The position numbers were made by a program, and so were the translations under genes. Below the pieces are notes generated by a model that saw only the letters and a program-made list of their open reading frames with translations, made no database searches and was not told the origin of the DNA. From Stenotrophomonas sp. BIGb0135 (GTDB taxonomy: Bacteria; Pseudomonadota; Gammaproteobacteria; Xanthomonadales; Xanthomonadaceae), in NCBI RefSeq assembly GCF_024810105.1, contig NZ_JANUDX010000002.1, positions 248,001 through 312,000 on the forward strand: 64,000 bases of DNA, read 5' to 3'. The first letter of the stretch is position 1, and every line of letters begins with the position of its first letter. Below are positions 34,738-46,839 of this stretch, piece after piece.

Positions 34738-35172
34738 ATGAAGAACTCGATCGTGGTGGTGGCGCTGGTCCTGGCGCTGACCGCTTGCAAGGACGACACC
34801 TCGATGTCGCAGAAGGCCGGTAGCGCGATCAGTGGCACGGCCGCCGATTTCGTCGCTGGACTGGGCGAGGGCGTGGACAAGCGCATGAACGTGACGCTGC
34901 AGACCGACCCCGGCCTGGCCGCGCGCGGCCTCACCGTGACCCAGGGCAAGAGCCGTGGCATGGGCTCCAAGGACGCCGCGGTGTACGTGGTGGCCGACAA
35001 GCCGTTCAAGGGCAAGCTGGTGGCGCGCGCGCTGGATGGCGAGGGCACCGAGATCGGCCGCGCCGTGGTCGAGGAGGAGTTCGCCGCCGATGACGCGCGC
35101 TATGTGACCTTCACGTTCAACGAAGAGATGGACAGTCAGCTGGTCCGTACCTACGCGGTGTCGGCGCGCTGA
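34738..35172 (+). CDS. small lipoprotein of unknown function
   Basis: 144 residues. A short signal with lipobox 'LTAC' gives a Cys at about residue 18. The mature part is beta-rich ('RMNVTLQTDPGLAARGLTVT', 'RYVTFTFNEEMDSQLV'). AAGGA lies seven bases before ATG 34738; ATG 34732 is less well spaced. No family recognised. It sits alone between ffh and the nitronate monooxygenase. Confidence 0.7.
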   Translation: MKNSIVVVALVLALTACKDDTSMSQKAGSAISGTAADFVAGLGEGVDKRMNVTLQTDPGLAARGLTVTQGKSRGMGSKDAAVYVVADKPFKGKLVARALDGEGTEIGRAVVEEEFAADDARYVTFTFNEEMDSQLVRTYAVSAR

Positions 35173-35247
35173 ATCCGCCTGGCGTGCATGCCCGGGTGGG
35201 GCGGTGCGGCGTATGCTGCAGCGTCAGACCCCACAGGTGCGCCGAAC

Positions 35248-36324
35248 GTGAGTCCTTCGCCCATCCTCGAACGCGCCGACCGTTTCTGTCGGCGTTTTGC
35301 CGTGCAGGTTCCCATCCTGCTCGCCCCGATGGCCGGCGCCTGCCCGGTGCCGTTGTCGGCCACGCTGGCCACGGCCGGCGGCATGGGCGCGATGGGCGCG
35401 GTGTTGTCCCAGCCGCAGGACATCGTGGCGTGGATGGACGATTTCCGCGCCCAATCCAGCGGGCCGGCCCAGGTCAACGTATGGGTCCCCGATCCGCTGC
35501 CGCGACGCGATGCGGACGCCGAAGCGGCCAGCCGCCGCTTCCTGGCGCAGTGGGGGCCCGAGGTGCCGGCCAGTGCCGGTGATGCCGGCCCGGCCGATTT
35601 CGATGCGCAGTTCGATGCACTGGTCCGCGCGCGCCCGGCGGTGGCCTCGACCATCATGGGCGTGTTTTCCGCCGCCCAGGTGCAGCGCCTGAAGGACGTG
35701 GGCATCGCCTGGATCGCCTGTGCAACCACCCTGTCCGAGGCGAAGGCCGCGCAGGCGGCGGGCGCCGACGCGGTGGTCGCGCAGGGCTTCGAGGCGGGCG
35801 GGCATCGCGGCGCCTTCGATCCGGACGCGGCCGAGCGCCAGCTGGTGGGGCTGTTCGCGTTGCTGCCAAGGCTGGCCGATCATCTGGACATTCCGGTCAT
35901 CGCCGCCGGCGGCATCGCCGATGGGCGTGGCATCGCCGCGGCACTGACCCTGGGCGCCAGCGCGGTGCAGGTAGGCACCGCATTCCTGCGCACCCCCGAG
36001 TGCGGCGTGCGTCCGGCCTGGTCGCAGGCCCTGGCCGACGCCGAGCCGGAAGACACCTGGCCAACGCGGGCCTTCAGCGGGCGCCTCGGTCGCGGCCTGG
36101 CCACCGCCTATGTGCGCGCCGCCGCCGCGCCGGGGGCACCGCCACCGCAGCCCTACCCGGTGCAGCGCGGGCTGACCGCGCCGATGCGGGCAGAGGCGAA
36201 CCGCGACAACACCATCGAGACGATGCAGGCGTGGGCCGGGCAGTCGGCATGGATGGCGTCGGCGCGCCCGGCTGCCGACGTGCTCGGGCAGATGTGGGCC
36301 GATGCCAGGGCGCTGCTGGAATGA
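35248..36324 (+). CDS. nitronate monooxygenase family flavoprotein
   Basis: 358 residues forming a TIM-barrel FMN enzyme. It shows the NMO class pattern '[13 protein letters not shown]', '[10 protein letters not shown]', '[13 protein letters not shown]' with the active-site His, '[15 protein letters not shown]' and '[11 protein letters not shown]'. Members oxidise propionate-3-nitronate and similar nitro compounds. The start is GTG 35248 (AGGTG upstream). Its stop overlaps the aminotransferase start (ATGA), so the two are co-translated, which is unusual company. Confidence 0.88.
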   Translation: MSPSPILERADRFCRRFAVQVPILLAPMAGACPVPLSATLATAGGMGAMGAVLSQPQDIVAWMDDFRAQSSGPAQVNVWVPDPLPRRDADAEAASRRFLAQWGPEVPASAGDAGPADFDAQFDALVRARPAVASTIMGVFSAAQVQRLKDVGIAWIACATTLSEAKAAQAAGADAVVAQGFEAGGHRGAFDPDAAERQLVGLFALLPRLADHLDIPVIAAGGIADGRGIAAALTLGASAVQVGTAFLRTPECGVRPAWSQALADAEPEDTWPTRAFSGRLGRGLATAYVRAAAAPGAPPPQPYPVQRGLTAPMRAEANRDNTIETMQAWAGQSAWMASARPAADVLGQMWADARALLE

Positions 36325-37127
36325 TGCTGTACTGCAACGGCGCGATCGCCAGCGCCGACGACCTGGCCGGCGCGTTGACCAACTATGGCCACTTCACCTC
36401 GTTGCAGGTGCGGGGCGCGGCGGTACAGGGCCTGGACCTGCACCTGCAGCGCCTGCGGCAGGGCACCGACGAACTGTTCGGCTGCGCCCTGGACCTTGCC
36501 CGGGTGCAGGCATGGATGCGCGACGCGCTACGGTCCGCGCAGCTGCGCGATGCCTCGCTGCGGGTCACCGTGTTCTCGCGGCAGTTCGATTTCCGTCGGC
36601 CGCTGCAGCCGGTCGCGGTGGACGTGCTGGTGGCGGTGGCCGCGCCGGTCCACATGCCGGCCGACCCGCGGCGCCTGCGCGCGGCGGTGTACCAGCGCGA
36701 ACTGCCGCACCTCAAGCATGTCGGTACCTTCCCGCTGTTCGAGCAGCGCCGGCGTGCCCTGCAGGACGGGTTCGACGACGCGCTGTTCGTCACCCCGGAC
36801 GGAGCGGTCGGCGAGGGCAGCACCTGGAACATCGCCTTCCAGCACGGCCAGCAGATCGTCTGGCCGCAGGCGCCGGCCCTGCGCGGCACCCAGGAACGGC
36901 TGCTGCAGGCGGGTTTCGCGCCGGACGTGCAGCAGGTGCGCCCGGTGGCCCTGGCCGAGCTGGCGGGGTTCGACGGTGCCATTGCCTGCAATTCGGCCGG
37001 GGTCTGGCCGATCTCGGCGATCGATGCAGTGGCGTTCGCGCGCTCGGAGGCGTTCTGCCAGCGCGCACGAGGGGTGCTGGAGACGGTGCTGTGGCAGCCC
37101 ATCGGTGCCCACGGCGCTGCGGCGTAG
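36321..37127 (+). CDS. class IV PLP-dependent aminotransferase/lyase (PabC/IlvE fold)
   Basis: 268 residues of the fold used by 4-amino-4-deoxychorismate lyase and branched-chain aminotransferases. It has PLP Lys in '[11 protein letters not shown]', '[20 protein letters not shown]' with the cofactor-binding Glu, and '[12 protein letters not shown]' near the C-terminus. The sequence does not let me decide between PabC-like and other class IV activities, so no symbol is given. The start overlaps the preceding stop; a second ATG follows at once. Confidence 0.8.
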   Translation: MMLYCNGAIASADDLAGALTNYGHFTSLQVRGAAVQGLDLHLQRLRQGTDELFGCALDLARVQAWMRDALRSAQLRDASLRVTVFSRQFDFRRPLQPVAVDVLVAVAAPVHMPADPRRLRAAVYQRELPHLKHVGTFPLFEQRRRALQDGFDDALFVTPDGAVGEGSTWNIAFQHGQQIVWPQAPALRGTQERLLQAGFAPDVQQVRPVALAELAGFDGAIACNSAGVWPISAIDAVAFARSEAFCQRARGVLETVLWQPIGAHGAAA

Positions 37128-37158
37128 ACCCTGTTCAGGTTCGGCCGTCTTCACGGAC

Positions 37159-37187
37159 TTGGAATGACCGCAGGCCGCCGCTATAAT
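37159..37187 (+). promoter_or_regulatory. sigma70 promoter of rpsP-rimM-trmD
   Basis: TTGGAA (37159-37164), 17 bases, then TATAAT (37182-37187), about 50 bases before rpsP. The -10 is a perfect consensus match. Confidence 0.85.
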
Positions 37188-37238
37188 CGCCGGCTTACCG
37201 CGCCATCCTGGCGACTGGGCAATTGAGGAAACAACACC

Positions 37239-37499
37239 ATGGTCAAGATTCGACTGACCCGCGGCGGCGCCAAGAAGCGTCCGTTCTACCACATCATCGT
37301 GACCGACTCGCGCAGCGCCCGTGATGGCCGCAACATCGAGCGCGTCGGTTACTACAACCCGGTTGCCCAGGGTGCCGAGTCCCGCATCGTGCTGGACCTG
37401 CCGCTGGTCGACAAGTGGGTCGCCAACGGCGCCCAGATGACCGACAAGGTCCGCAACCTGTACAAGGAAGCGACCAAGGCCCAGGCCTCCGCGGCCTGA
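37239..37499 (+). CDS. rpsP: 30S ribosomal protein S16
   Basis: 86 residues with the S16 start '[19 protein letters not shown]' followed by 'ERVGYYNP'. GAGGAA lies upstream of ATG. First gene of the conserved rpsP-rimM-trmD-rplS group. Confidence 0.98.
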   Translation: MVKIRLTRGGAKKRPFYHIIVTDSRSARDGRNIERVGYYNPVAQGAESRIVLDLPLVDKWVANGAQMTDKVRNLYKEATKAQASAA

Positions 37500-37542
37500 T
37501 CCTGACGGGCCGCGCCTGCCGCGGCCCATTCGGTCTATTCAG

Positions 37543-38055
37543 ATGAAAGATACCGAGCGCCGGATCCTGCTGGGCAGGATTGTCGGCGCTTTTGGTGTGC
37601 GAGGCGAGATCAAGCTCGAGTCCTGGACCGAGCCGCGTACCGCCATTTTCAACTACCAGCCCTGGATCCTGCGGACCCCCGCCGGCCAGGAGAGCACGCT
37701 CACCGGTGCGCGTGGACGTCAGTCCGGCAAGCACCTGGTCGCCGTGTTTCCCGGCATCACCGACCGCGACGTGGTCGAGGCGATGTACGGGACCGAAGTC
37801 TATGTCGCACGCAGCGCACTGCCGCCGCCGAAGGCCGACGAGTATTACTGGGTCGACCTGGAAGGTCTGCAGGTGCGGACCGTCGAGGGCGTCGAACTGG
37901 GGCGGGCATCGCACCTGTTCTCGACCGGCTCCAACGACGTCCTGGTGGTGCAGGGCGACCGTGAGCGGATGATCCCGTTCGTGCAGCCCGAATTCGTCGT
38001 CTCGGTGGATTTCGAGGCCAACCTGATCGTGGTCGACTGGGATCCGGAGTTCTAG
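37543..38055 (+). CDS. rimM: 16S rRNA processing protein RimM
   Basis: 170 residues; helps mature the 30S head and binds S19. The N-terminal RimM domain has '[20 protein letters not shown]', and the PRC-barrel C-terminal part has '[11 protein letters not shown]', '[12 protein letters not shown]' and 'MIPFV'. It ends five bases before trmD. Confidence 0.97.
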   Translation: MKDTERRILLGRIVGAFGVRGEIKLESWTEPRTAIFNYQPWILRTPAGQESTLTGARGRQSGKHLVAVFPGITDRDVVEAMYGTEVYVARSALPPPKADEYYWVDLEGLQVRTVEGVELGRASHLFSTGSNDVLVVQGDRERMIPFVQPEFVVSVDFEANLIVVDWDPEF

Positions 38056-38060
38056 GCCGG

Positions 38061-38819
38061 ATGCGTATCGACGTCGTCACGTTGTTCCCGGAGTTCATGG
38101 CGCAGTCGGCCGCGCTGGGCGTGGTCGGCCGTGCCGCCGAACGCGGCCTGCTGGCGCTGCACGGCTGGAATCCGCGTGACTATGCCGCGGGCAACTACCG
38201 CCGGGTGGACGACCGTCCGTTTGGCGGCGGCCCGGGCATGGTCATGCTGATCGAGCCGCTGCGGGCCTGCCTGGCGGCGGTCAAAGCCGCCGATCCCGCG
38301 CCCGCTCCGGTCATTTACCTCAGCCCGCAGGGCGCGCCGCTGACCCAGGCCAAGGTGCGCGAACTGGCCGCGTTGCCGCGGATGATCCTGCTCTGCGGGC
38401 GCTACGAGGGCATCGACGAGCGTTTCCTGGACGCAGAAGTCAGCGAGGAAATCTCGATCGGCGATTACGTCCTGTCCGGCGGTGAGCTGGGCGCGGCGGT
38501 GATCGTCGATGCGGTGACCCGCCTGCAGGACGGGGCCCTCGGCGATGCCGAATCGGCCGCCCAGGACAGTTTCGAAGGCCCGCAGGGGCTGTTGGACTGC
38601 CCGCACTACAGCCATCCGGCCCAGCATGAATGGGGCACTGTCCCGGACGTGCTGCGCTCGGGCAACCATGCCGCCATCGCCCGTTGGCGCCGGCAGCAGT
38701 CGCTGCTGCGCACCGCGCTGCGGCGACCGGACCTGCTCGATGAAGGCCGATTGTCCAAGGCCGACCGCCTCCTGCTGGAGCAGGCGCGGCAGGCCGTGGC
38801 CAAGGATCCAACCCCCTAG
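38061..38819 (+). CDS. trmD: tRNA (guanine-37-N1)-methyltransferase
   Basis: 252 residues, a SPOUT methyltransferase using SAM to make m1G37. It has '[12 protein letters not shown]', '[13 protein letters not shown]', the trefoil-knot signature '[12 protein letters not shown]' and '[16 protein letters not shown]'. The next gene rplS is 155 bases away, behind an AT-richer leader ('TTGTTTACAATTC' near 38835) that may hold its own promoter. Confidence 0.97.
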   Translation: MRIDVVTLFPEFMAQSAALGVVGRAAERGLLALHGWNPRDYAAGNYRRVDDRPFGGGPGMVMLIEPLRACLAAVKAADPAPAPVIYLSPQGAPLTQAKVRELAALPRMILLCGRYEGIDERFLDAEVSEEISIGDYVLSGGELGAAVIVDAVTRLQDGALGDAESAAQDSFEGPQGLLDCPHYSHPAQHEWGTVPDVLRSGNHAAIARWRRQQSLLRTALRRPDLLDEGRLSKADRLLLEQARQAVAKDPTP

Positions 38820-38974
38820 CGCGGGGGCGGGATCTTGTTTACAATTCGGGATTGCCATCGGCCTTTTGGGGCCGCTTGGTAGGAATCCCTACAAAAAACG
38901 TGCAGCACAGTCCGGTGACTGCATGAGCCCACGTTGTCGAACGACACGACCACCCGAACACTATCGGTGCACCC

Positions 38975-39379
38975 ATGAGCAAGCTGAACAAATCCATCCT
39001 CTCGGACTTCGAATCCGCCCAGATCACCCGCGAGCTGCCGAAGTTCAGCCAGGGTGACACCGTCGTCGTCAACGTGAAGGTGAAGGAAGGCAACCGTGAG
39101 CGCGTCCAGGCTTACGAAGGCGTCGTCATCGGCACCAAGAATGCCGGCCTGAACTCCGCTTTCACCGTGCGCAAGATCTCGCACGGCTACGGCGTCGAGC
39201 GCGTCTTCCAGACCCACAGCGCCATCATCGACTCGGTCGAAGTGAAGCGTCGTGGTAAGGTCCGTGCCGGCAAGCTGTACTACCTGCGTGGCCTGGAAGG
39301 CAAGGCTGCCCGCATCAAGGAAGATCTGGCTGCCGCTGCGCAGGCCAAGGCTGCCCGCCTGGCTGCCAAGGCCCAGTAA
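38975..39379 (+). CDS. rplS: 50S ribosomal protein L19
   Basis: 134 residues with '[20 protein letters not shown]' and '[20 protein letters not shown]', as in L19. It has an Ala/Lys-rich C-terminal extension of about 20 residues. The 155-base leader after trmD is long for an internal gene and may be regulated. Confidence 0.97.
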   Translation: MSKLNKSILSDFESAQITRELPKFSQGDTVVVNVKVKEGNRERVQAYEGVVIGTKNAGLNSAFTVRKISHGYGVERVFQTHSAIIDSVEVKRRGKVRAGKLYYLRGLEGKAARIKEDLAAAAQAKAARLAAKAQ

Positions 39380-39411
39380 TTCCCACCGACGACCTCGGTT
39401 GTCGCGGTACC

Positions 39412-39439
39412 AGAACGGCCACCTTCGGGTGGCCGTTCT
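39412..39439 (+). terminator. hairpin terminator after rplS
   Basis: A 12-bp perfect stem AGAACGGCCACC/GGTGGCCGTTCT closed by a TTCG tetraloop, 32 bases after the stop. The T tract is weak. Confidence 0.75.
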
Positions 39440-39509
39440 GCGTTGGACGCCCTGAACATCCCCCCACGTGCGGGAGCCCTGCGCTTCCTGCGCTTGTCGA
39501 AGGAACAAC

Positions 39510-39878
39510 ATGCAGGCTTATCCCGTTCGTATCCGCGCCGCGCTGCAGGTCATGCAAGCCGCCGGCGTCCCCAGGCAGATGCAGGCGCCGCTGATGTACC
39601 GGCTGCTGTGGCGGACGGGCCTGGTTGTGCCGCCGCCGGTGCTGGCCGGTTTCGTCGCCAACGCCGTGCTGATGGGCGCGATGTTCGGGCTGGGATGGGG
39701 CGGACTGATGTGGCTGTTGTTCGCGCGCGGCGCGCTGTTGTCGGGCGTGGGCGTGCTGGGCGCGGCCGGCGTGGCCGGCCTGCTGTTCGGTGGCGCGATG
39801 GCACTGCTGATGCGGTGGCAGCAGCAGCGCTATCGCTTGCCGGCGTGGGGCGAGATACGCGCCGCCGACGGCGGTTGA
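39510..39878 (+). CDS. small two-helix membrane protein (DUF6404-like)
   Basis: 122 residues. A cytoplasmic start 'QVMQAAGVPRQMQAPLMYRL' leads to 'LLWRTGLVVPPPVLAGF', then two strong membrane segments ('MFGLGWGGLMWLLF', 'GVLGAAGVAGLLFGGAMAL') and a basic end. The pattern resembles DUF6404 proteins, with moderate confidence. ATG 39510 follows AAGGAA. Its last 49 bases overlap, tail to tail, the end of the MATE gene on the other strand. Confidence 0.7.
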   Translation: MQAYPVRIRAALQVMQAAGVPRQMQAPLMYRLLWRTGLVVPPPVLAGFVANAVLMGAMFGLGWGGLMWLLFARGALLSGVGVLGAAGVAGLLFGGAMALLMRWQQQRYRLPAWGEIRAADGG

Positions 39879-41365
39879 CCGGCGCGGCTGGGCGTGGGCG
39901 CCGGCGCGGCCGTGGGCGGCGCCTCCGGGTTGGGATCGGCCACCGGTGAGGGGGGCATGGCCGGCACTTCCGCCGGCGCTGCCATCTCCCCGCGCTGGGC
40001 GGGCAGCATGTGCGCCTTGCGCCAGCCACCCCAGCGGTAATACGCCAGCGACATCAGCATCGCGCAGAACGAGCTGACCGGGAAACTCCACCACACCGCG
40101 TCGGCGCCCCAGTTGTCCTGCAGCAGTTCGGCGAACGGCACGCGGATGCCCCACAGCGACGCGGCCAGGATCAGCAGCGGCGGAATCACCGCACCGGTGG
40201 AGCGCACCACGCCGGAGATGACGAAATTGACGCCGAAGAACAGGAACGACCACACCGCGATGTGGTTGAGGTGCCGCGCCACCTCCAGCGACTGGCTGGC
40301 TTCTGGCAGGAACAGCGCCAGCGTGTAGCGGTCCAGCAGGATCAGCGGCAGGATCAGCACGCCGGTGAGCAGGAAGTTGTACAGCACGCCACTGCGCGCG
40401 GTGCCGCGCACGCGGTCCCAGTTGCCCGCGCCCACGTTCTGCGCGGCCATCGACGAGCACGCTGCGCCGATCGCCATCGCCGGCATCTGCACGTAGGTCC
40501 ACAACTGCAGCGAGGCGCCGTAGGCGGCTGCGGTATCGGTGCCGTAGCCGTTGACCATGCTCATCATCAGGATCATCGACAGCGAGATCAGCACCATCTG
40601 CAGGCCCATCGGCACGCCCTTGACCACCAGCGCGCGCAGGATCGTCGTGTCGATCCGGAACATCGCCATGTCCTTGCGCCCCAGCCACAGCACATGGCGC
40701 TTGTTGCGCATGTACCAGAGCAGGCCGATCAGCGACAGCGTCTGCGCGATCAGCGTGGCCCACGCCGCGCCGGCAATACCCAGCTGCGGGAATGGGCCGA
40801 TGCCGAAGATCAGCAGCGGATTGAACCCGATGTCCAGCACTACCGAGAGCAGCAGGAAGCGGAACGGCGTGCGCGAATCGCCCACGCCCCGCAGGGCCGA
40901 ACTCAGGAACGCGAACGCGTACAGGGTCGGCATCGCCAGGAAGATGATGCGCAGGTAGGCCTCGGCCAGCGGCAGCGATTCGGCCGGGGTGCCCATCGCC
41001 GCCAGCAGCGGGTGCGACAGCCACCAGCCCGCCACCGCGATCACCACCGACAGCCCGATGAAGAACGTCGCGCTGGTGCCCATCACCCGGCGCGCCTGCA
41101 CGATGTCGCGCGCGCCCATGGCCTGGCCGATCAGGATGGTGGCGGCCATGCCGATGCCGAACACCGAGCCGATCAGGAAGAACATGATGTTGTTGGCGTT
41201 GGCGGTGGCGGTCAGCGCCGCCTCGCCGAGGTAGCGCCCCACCCACACCGCATTCACCGAGCCGTTCAGCGACTGGGCGATGTTGCCGGCCAGGATCGGC
41301 AGGGCAAACAGGAACAGGTTGCGCCCGATCGGGCCGGTGGTCAGGTCAAGCGGCGCTTTGGCCAT
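39830..41365 (-). CDS. MATE family multidrug/metabolite exporter
   Basis: 511 residues with about 12 membrane segments in two pseudo-repeats. MATE features are 'ILAGNIAQSLNGSVNAVWVG', 'GIGMAATILIGQAMGA', 'SSALRGVGDSRTPF' and 'MAAQNVGAGNWDRV'. A Pro/Ala-rich hydrophilic tail of about 60 residues follows the last helix and overlaps the convergent gene. Drives efflux with Na+ or H+. ATG 41365 is divergent from a small lipoprotein gene. Confidence 0.9.
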   Translation of the reverse strand: MAKAPLDLTTGPIGRNLFLFALPILAGNIAQSLNGSVNAVWVGRYLGEAALTATANANNIMFFLIGSVFGIGMAATILIGQAMGARDIVQARRVMGTSATFFIGLSVVIAVAGWWLSHPLLAAMGTPAESLPLAEAYLRIIFLAMPTLYAFAFLSSALRGVGDSRTPFRFLLLSVVLDIGFNPLLIFGIGPFPQLGIAGAAWATLIAQTLSLIGLLWYMRNKRHVLWLGRKDMAMFRIDTTILRALVVKGVPMGLQMVLISLSMILMMSMVNGYGTDTAAAYGASLQLWTYVQMPAMAIGAACSSMAAQNVGAGNWDRVRGTARSGVLYNFLLTGVLILPLILLDRYTLALFLPEASQSLEVARHLNHIAVWSFLFFGVNFVISGVVRSTGAVIPPLLILAASLWGIRVPFAELLQDNWGADAVWWSFPVSSFCAMLMSLAYYRWGGWRKAHMLPAQRGEMAAPAEVPAMPPSPVADPNPEAPPTAAPAPTPSRAGQPPSAARISPHAGKR

Positions 41366-41429
41366 GTGCTCTGGAGATCAGGCGTGGAGAGCGGCACACT
41401 AGCACCAAGCCCGTCAGCGGGGTATCGCG

Positions 41430-41717
41430 ATGCGACGTTCGATCCTGCAGGTCCCAGCGCCCGGCGTGCGCCGCGCCGCCGCGTCCCTCTTGATAGTGGC
41501 TGCGCTGGCCGCATGTTCCAGTACACAGCGCCTGGACGATGCCCAGGTGCGGCCGATGGACCGCCCGGAGTGCCAGGTCGGCAGCCAGCGCCGCGATCTC
41601 GATGCCGGGGTACCGGTGTTGATCGGCGGCACCGGTTGCCGCGGCAACCCCGATGCATCGCAACCCCTGAACAAACGACCGGCCAACGCCGTGGAGCTGG
41701 GCAAGCAGCATGACTGA
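41430..41717 (+). CDS. small lipoprotein
   Basis: 95 residues with a basic n-region and lipobox 'LAAC' near residue 28. The mature part has two further Cys ('RPECQVG', 'GTGCRGN'). Its end overlaps the hslR start by eight bases, so the two are probably co-transcribed. No family recognised. Confidence 0.65.
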   Translation: MRRSILQVPAPGVRRAAASLLIVAALAACSSTQRLDDAQVRPMDRPECQVGSQRRDLDAGVPVLIGGTGCRGNPDASQPLNKRPANAVELGKQHD

Positions 41718-42117
41718 AGCAGAAGCGCTGGTCGCCAGCGTGCGACTCGATGTGTGGCTCTGGGCCGCACGTTTCTACCGGACCCGCAGCCTGGCCAAGC
41801 AGGCGGTGGAAACCGGCAAGGTGGACGTGGCCGGGCAGCGGCCGAAATCCTCGCGCGCGGTCCGCGTGGGCGAGCAGTTGCAGATCAGCCGCGGCGATGA
41901 AACCTATGACGTGCAGGTGCGTGGCCTGAGCGAGATGCGCGGGCCGGCACCGGTGGCGCAGCAGTTGTACGAGGAAAGCGAGGCGTCGCGTGCGCGGCGT
42001 GCCGAGCTGCGTGCGCAGCGGGCGGCGGCGGCCAATGGCTATCAGCCGCCCGAACACCGCCCGGACAAGCGCGCGCGGCGGTTGATCCGGGCGTTGGGCG
42101 ACATCGACGCGATCTAG
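41710..42117 (+). CDS. hslR: heat-shock protein 15, S4-domain ribosome rescue factor
   Basis: 135 residues. The S4 RNA-binding domain reads 'VRLDVWLWAARFYRTRSLAK' and 'VETGKVDVAGQRPKSSRAV', followed by a basic helical tail with 'EHRPDKRARRLIRALG', as in Hsp15. Hsp15 binds 50S subunits carrying nascent chains and helps recycle them. Confidence 0.9.
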   Translation: MTEAEALVASVRLDVWLWAARFYRTRSLAKQAVETGKVDVAGQRPKSSRAVRVGEQLQISRGDETYDVQVRGLSEMRGPAPVAQQLYEESEASRARRAELRAQRAAAANGYQPPEHRPDKRARRLIRALGDIDAI

Positions 42118-42228
42118 CGGTGCGGCGTCTTTGACGCATACGAGCTATGTCCCGCGGAAACGCGTTGTCGGTCACGGTGCGCTCAATCCGCCTGCGTCAG
42201 GCTTCCGGCTCCGCTGATGGAGCCCGCC

Positions 42229-43425
42229 ATGCGTCTGCTGTTGCTGCTGTTGCTGCTGTGCCTGTTGATCCTGTCCGTGCCTGCGGCGCGTGCCGCCGAT
42301 GATGCCTTCTGGGCACAGCCGCAACGGGGCGGCAACAGCTTCAATGCGGTGCCACCGGACCGCGCCTATTTCGATGCGCTGCGGGCCACCGGCGCCACCT
42401 GGGTACGGCTGTCGCCGGACAAGTGGCGATCGGCCGGTGGGCGCGATTTCCTGATGGGCAACGCAGATCATTACGACGGGCTGGTGACGGCCGACGTGGC
42501 CACGCTGCGCCGCGTTCTCGATGACGCCCATGCCGCCGGGCTCAAGGTGGTGCTGGTGCCGTTGTCGTTGCCGCTGCTGCGCTGGAAACAGAAGAACGGC
42601 GACGTGGTCGACCCGCGTTTGTGGCAGTCGCTGGACAACCACGTGCCGGCGCAGGCTTTCTGGCGCGACCTGGCACGCGCGCTGCACGGCCATCCCGCGC
42701 TGGTGGCCTACAACCTCATCAATGAGCCGGCGCCCGAGTACGGCACCGCGCTGGCCGAACACGCCGATGCCGCCGCGATGCGCGCCTGGTATGCCACGGT
42801 GCAGGACGGTCCCCGCGATCTGCGCCGGCTGTATACCGGGCTGATCGCCGCCGTACGCGAGGTCGATGCGGACATGCCGCTGATGCTCGATGCAGGCTGG
42901 TATGCCGCGGCCGACAGCTTCGACTACTGGCCCGCGCCGCTGGACGATCCGCATCTGTTGTACAGCGTGCACATGTACGAGCCGTACGCCGCCACCAGTG
43001 CGCCCAACCAGAGCCGCGCCAAACCGTATCGCTACCCGGGCAAGGTTCCCTTTGGGCCGGGCAGCGGGCACTGGGATGCCGAGCGTGTGGCCCGCTATCT
43101 GCAGCAGCCGTTGGCATGGGCCGACCGGCACGGCATCGCGCGCCGGCAGATGGTGGTGGGGGAATTCGGGTGCATGCGCCGCTGGCCGGATTGCCGCGCC
43201 TATCTGGATGACGTGCTGCGTGTCCTCGAAGCGGAGAAGGTGCACTGGGCGTTCTATGCGTTCCGCGAGGATGGCTGGGACGGCATGGACTACGAACTGG
43301 GCGACAAGGCGTTGCCGTGGGCGTACTGGAAGGAGGTGGAGGCGGGCAGGGTGCCGTCGCCGCCGCGCGCGGAGACGCCGGTGTTCGCACCGATTCTGGA
43401 GCGCCTGCGCGCTGCCGGGCGCTGA
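42229..43425 (+). CDS. exported glycoside hydrolase family 5 (cellulase-like)
   Basis: 398 residues with a leucine-only hydrophobic signal peptide ending 'ARAAD'. It has a TIM-barrel GH5 pattern: 'GATWVRLSPDKW', 'NLINEPAPE' with acid/base Glu166, 'LLYSVHMYEPY' and 'MVVGEFGC' with nucleophile Glu312. Substrate not decided; beta-glucan or mannan are possible. ATG 42229 has GGAG seven bases upstream; ATG 42217 is in frame. Confidence 0.85.
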   Translation: MRLLLLLLLLCLLILSVPAARAADDAFWAQPQRGGNSFNAVPPDRAYFDALRATGATWVRLSPDKWRSAGGRDFLMGNADHYDGLVTADVATLRRVLDDAHAAGLKVVLVPLSLPLLRWKQKNGDVVDPRLWQSLDNHVPAQAFWRDLARALHGHPALVAYNLINEPAPEYGTALAEHADAAAMRAWYATVQDGPRDLRRLYTGLIAAVREVDADMPLMLDAGWYAAADSFDYWPAPLDDPHLLYSVHMYEPYAATSAPNQSRAKPYRYPGKVPFGPGSGHWDAERVARYLQQPLAWADRHGIARRQMVVGEFGCMRRWPDCRAYLDDVLRVLEAEKVHWAFYAFREDGWDGMDYELGDKALPWAYWKEVEAGRVPSPPRAETPVFAPILERLRAAGR

Positions 43426-43520
43426 CACGCTTGTCCCGGCCCTCGGTGAGCGGATGTCTGGTGCGTGTCAGGGGGAGCATGCGGTTGCCGGCCAGCAGCC
43501 GACAGTAGCCGCTGGGGTGA

Positions 43521-43548
43521 CGCCGGCACCGCCTGGGCGGTGCCGGCG
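43521..43548. terminator. bidirectional hairpin between GH5 gene and katG
   Basis: A 13-bp perfect stem CGCCGGCACCGCC/GGCGGTGCCGGCG between two convergent genes. No long T run on either side. Confidence 0.6.
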
Positions 43549-43556
43549 CTGACGGC

Positions 43557-46118
<2,562 letters not shown>

Positions 46119-46724
46119 TCAGCGCTTGCCGAGCAATCCGCCGCCCAGCTTGAGCAGGTCGCCGATGCCGAGCTGGCCGTCGCCGTCCTGGTCCAGCACC
46201 GACGTCAGCAGGCCGCCGTTGCTGGCCGCCTGGGCTTCCTGCCCCAGGGCCTGGCTCAGCTGGGCCGGGTTACCGCCGCTGGCGAAGCGCTGGGCCAGGT
46301 AGGACATGACGATCGGGGCGAGGATGGCCAGCAGCTGGCTGGTCTTGCTGCTGTCCAGCCCGGTGGCCTGGCTCAGGCCTTGGGCGGCGCGGTCGCTGTT
46401 GCCGCCAAACACATGGCCGAGGATACCGGCGCCGTTGGTGGCGTTGCCGCCGCCGCCACCGAGCACGCTGCCGAGCAGGCCGCCCAGGTCGAACCCGCCG
46501 GCCGCCGCGGGCGCGTGGTCGCGCTGCAGTGCACCGAGCAGGGCTTCGGCCCCTTGCGGTTGCTGCGCATTGCGGCCCATCGCACCCAGCAGCAGCGGCA
46601 ACGCCGCGCCGATGGCGCCGCTGGCCTGGTTGGGGTCGATGCCGAGCTGCTGGGAGACCTGCTGCAGGCCTTGGCCCTGCTGCAGCTGCTGGAAGAGGGA
46701 AGCGGCAAGCGATTCGTTGTTCAC
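46119..46724 (-). CDS. DUF937 family protein
   Basis: 201 residues, Gln/Gly/Leu-rich. It has the DUF937 repeats 'QLGIDPNQASGAIGAALPLL' and 'SQLLAILAPIVMSYL', and a C-terminal 'DQDGDGQLGIGDLLKLGGGL' that resembles an EF-hand/dockerin calcium loop. Function unknown. The start is GTG 46724 with GGAG upstream; longer frames lack a ribosome site. Located downstream of mutS on the other side of a 115-base gap. Confidence 0.82.
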   Translation of the reverse strand: MNNESLAASLFQQLQQGQGLQQVSQQLGIDPNQASGAIGAALPLLLGAMGRNAQQPQGAEALLGALQRDHAPAAAGGFDLGGLLGSVLGGGGGNATNGAGILGHVFGGNSDRAAQGLSQATGLDSSKTSQLLAILAPIVMSYLAQRFASGGNPAQLSQALGQEAQAASNGGLLTSVLDQDGDGQLGIGDLLKLGGGLLGKR

Positions 46725-46816
46725 GGCGGACTCCGGGCGGAATGGGAACCGCCCGAGCATAGCGCTGCCGTTACTACGAAAATGCGAAGGCGTTACCCCC
46801 GGAGAGACGGGCGGGA

Positions 46817-46833
46817 GCCGGCCAATGGCCGGC
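46817..46833 (-). terminator. short hairpin after mutS
   Basis: GCCGGCC-AAT-GGCCGGC seven bases beyond the mutS stop, without a T run. It could be a partial REP element. Confidence 0.4.
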
Positions 46834-46839
46834 ACTGGC

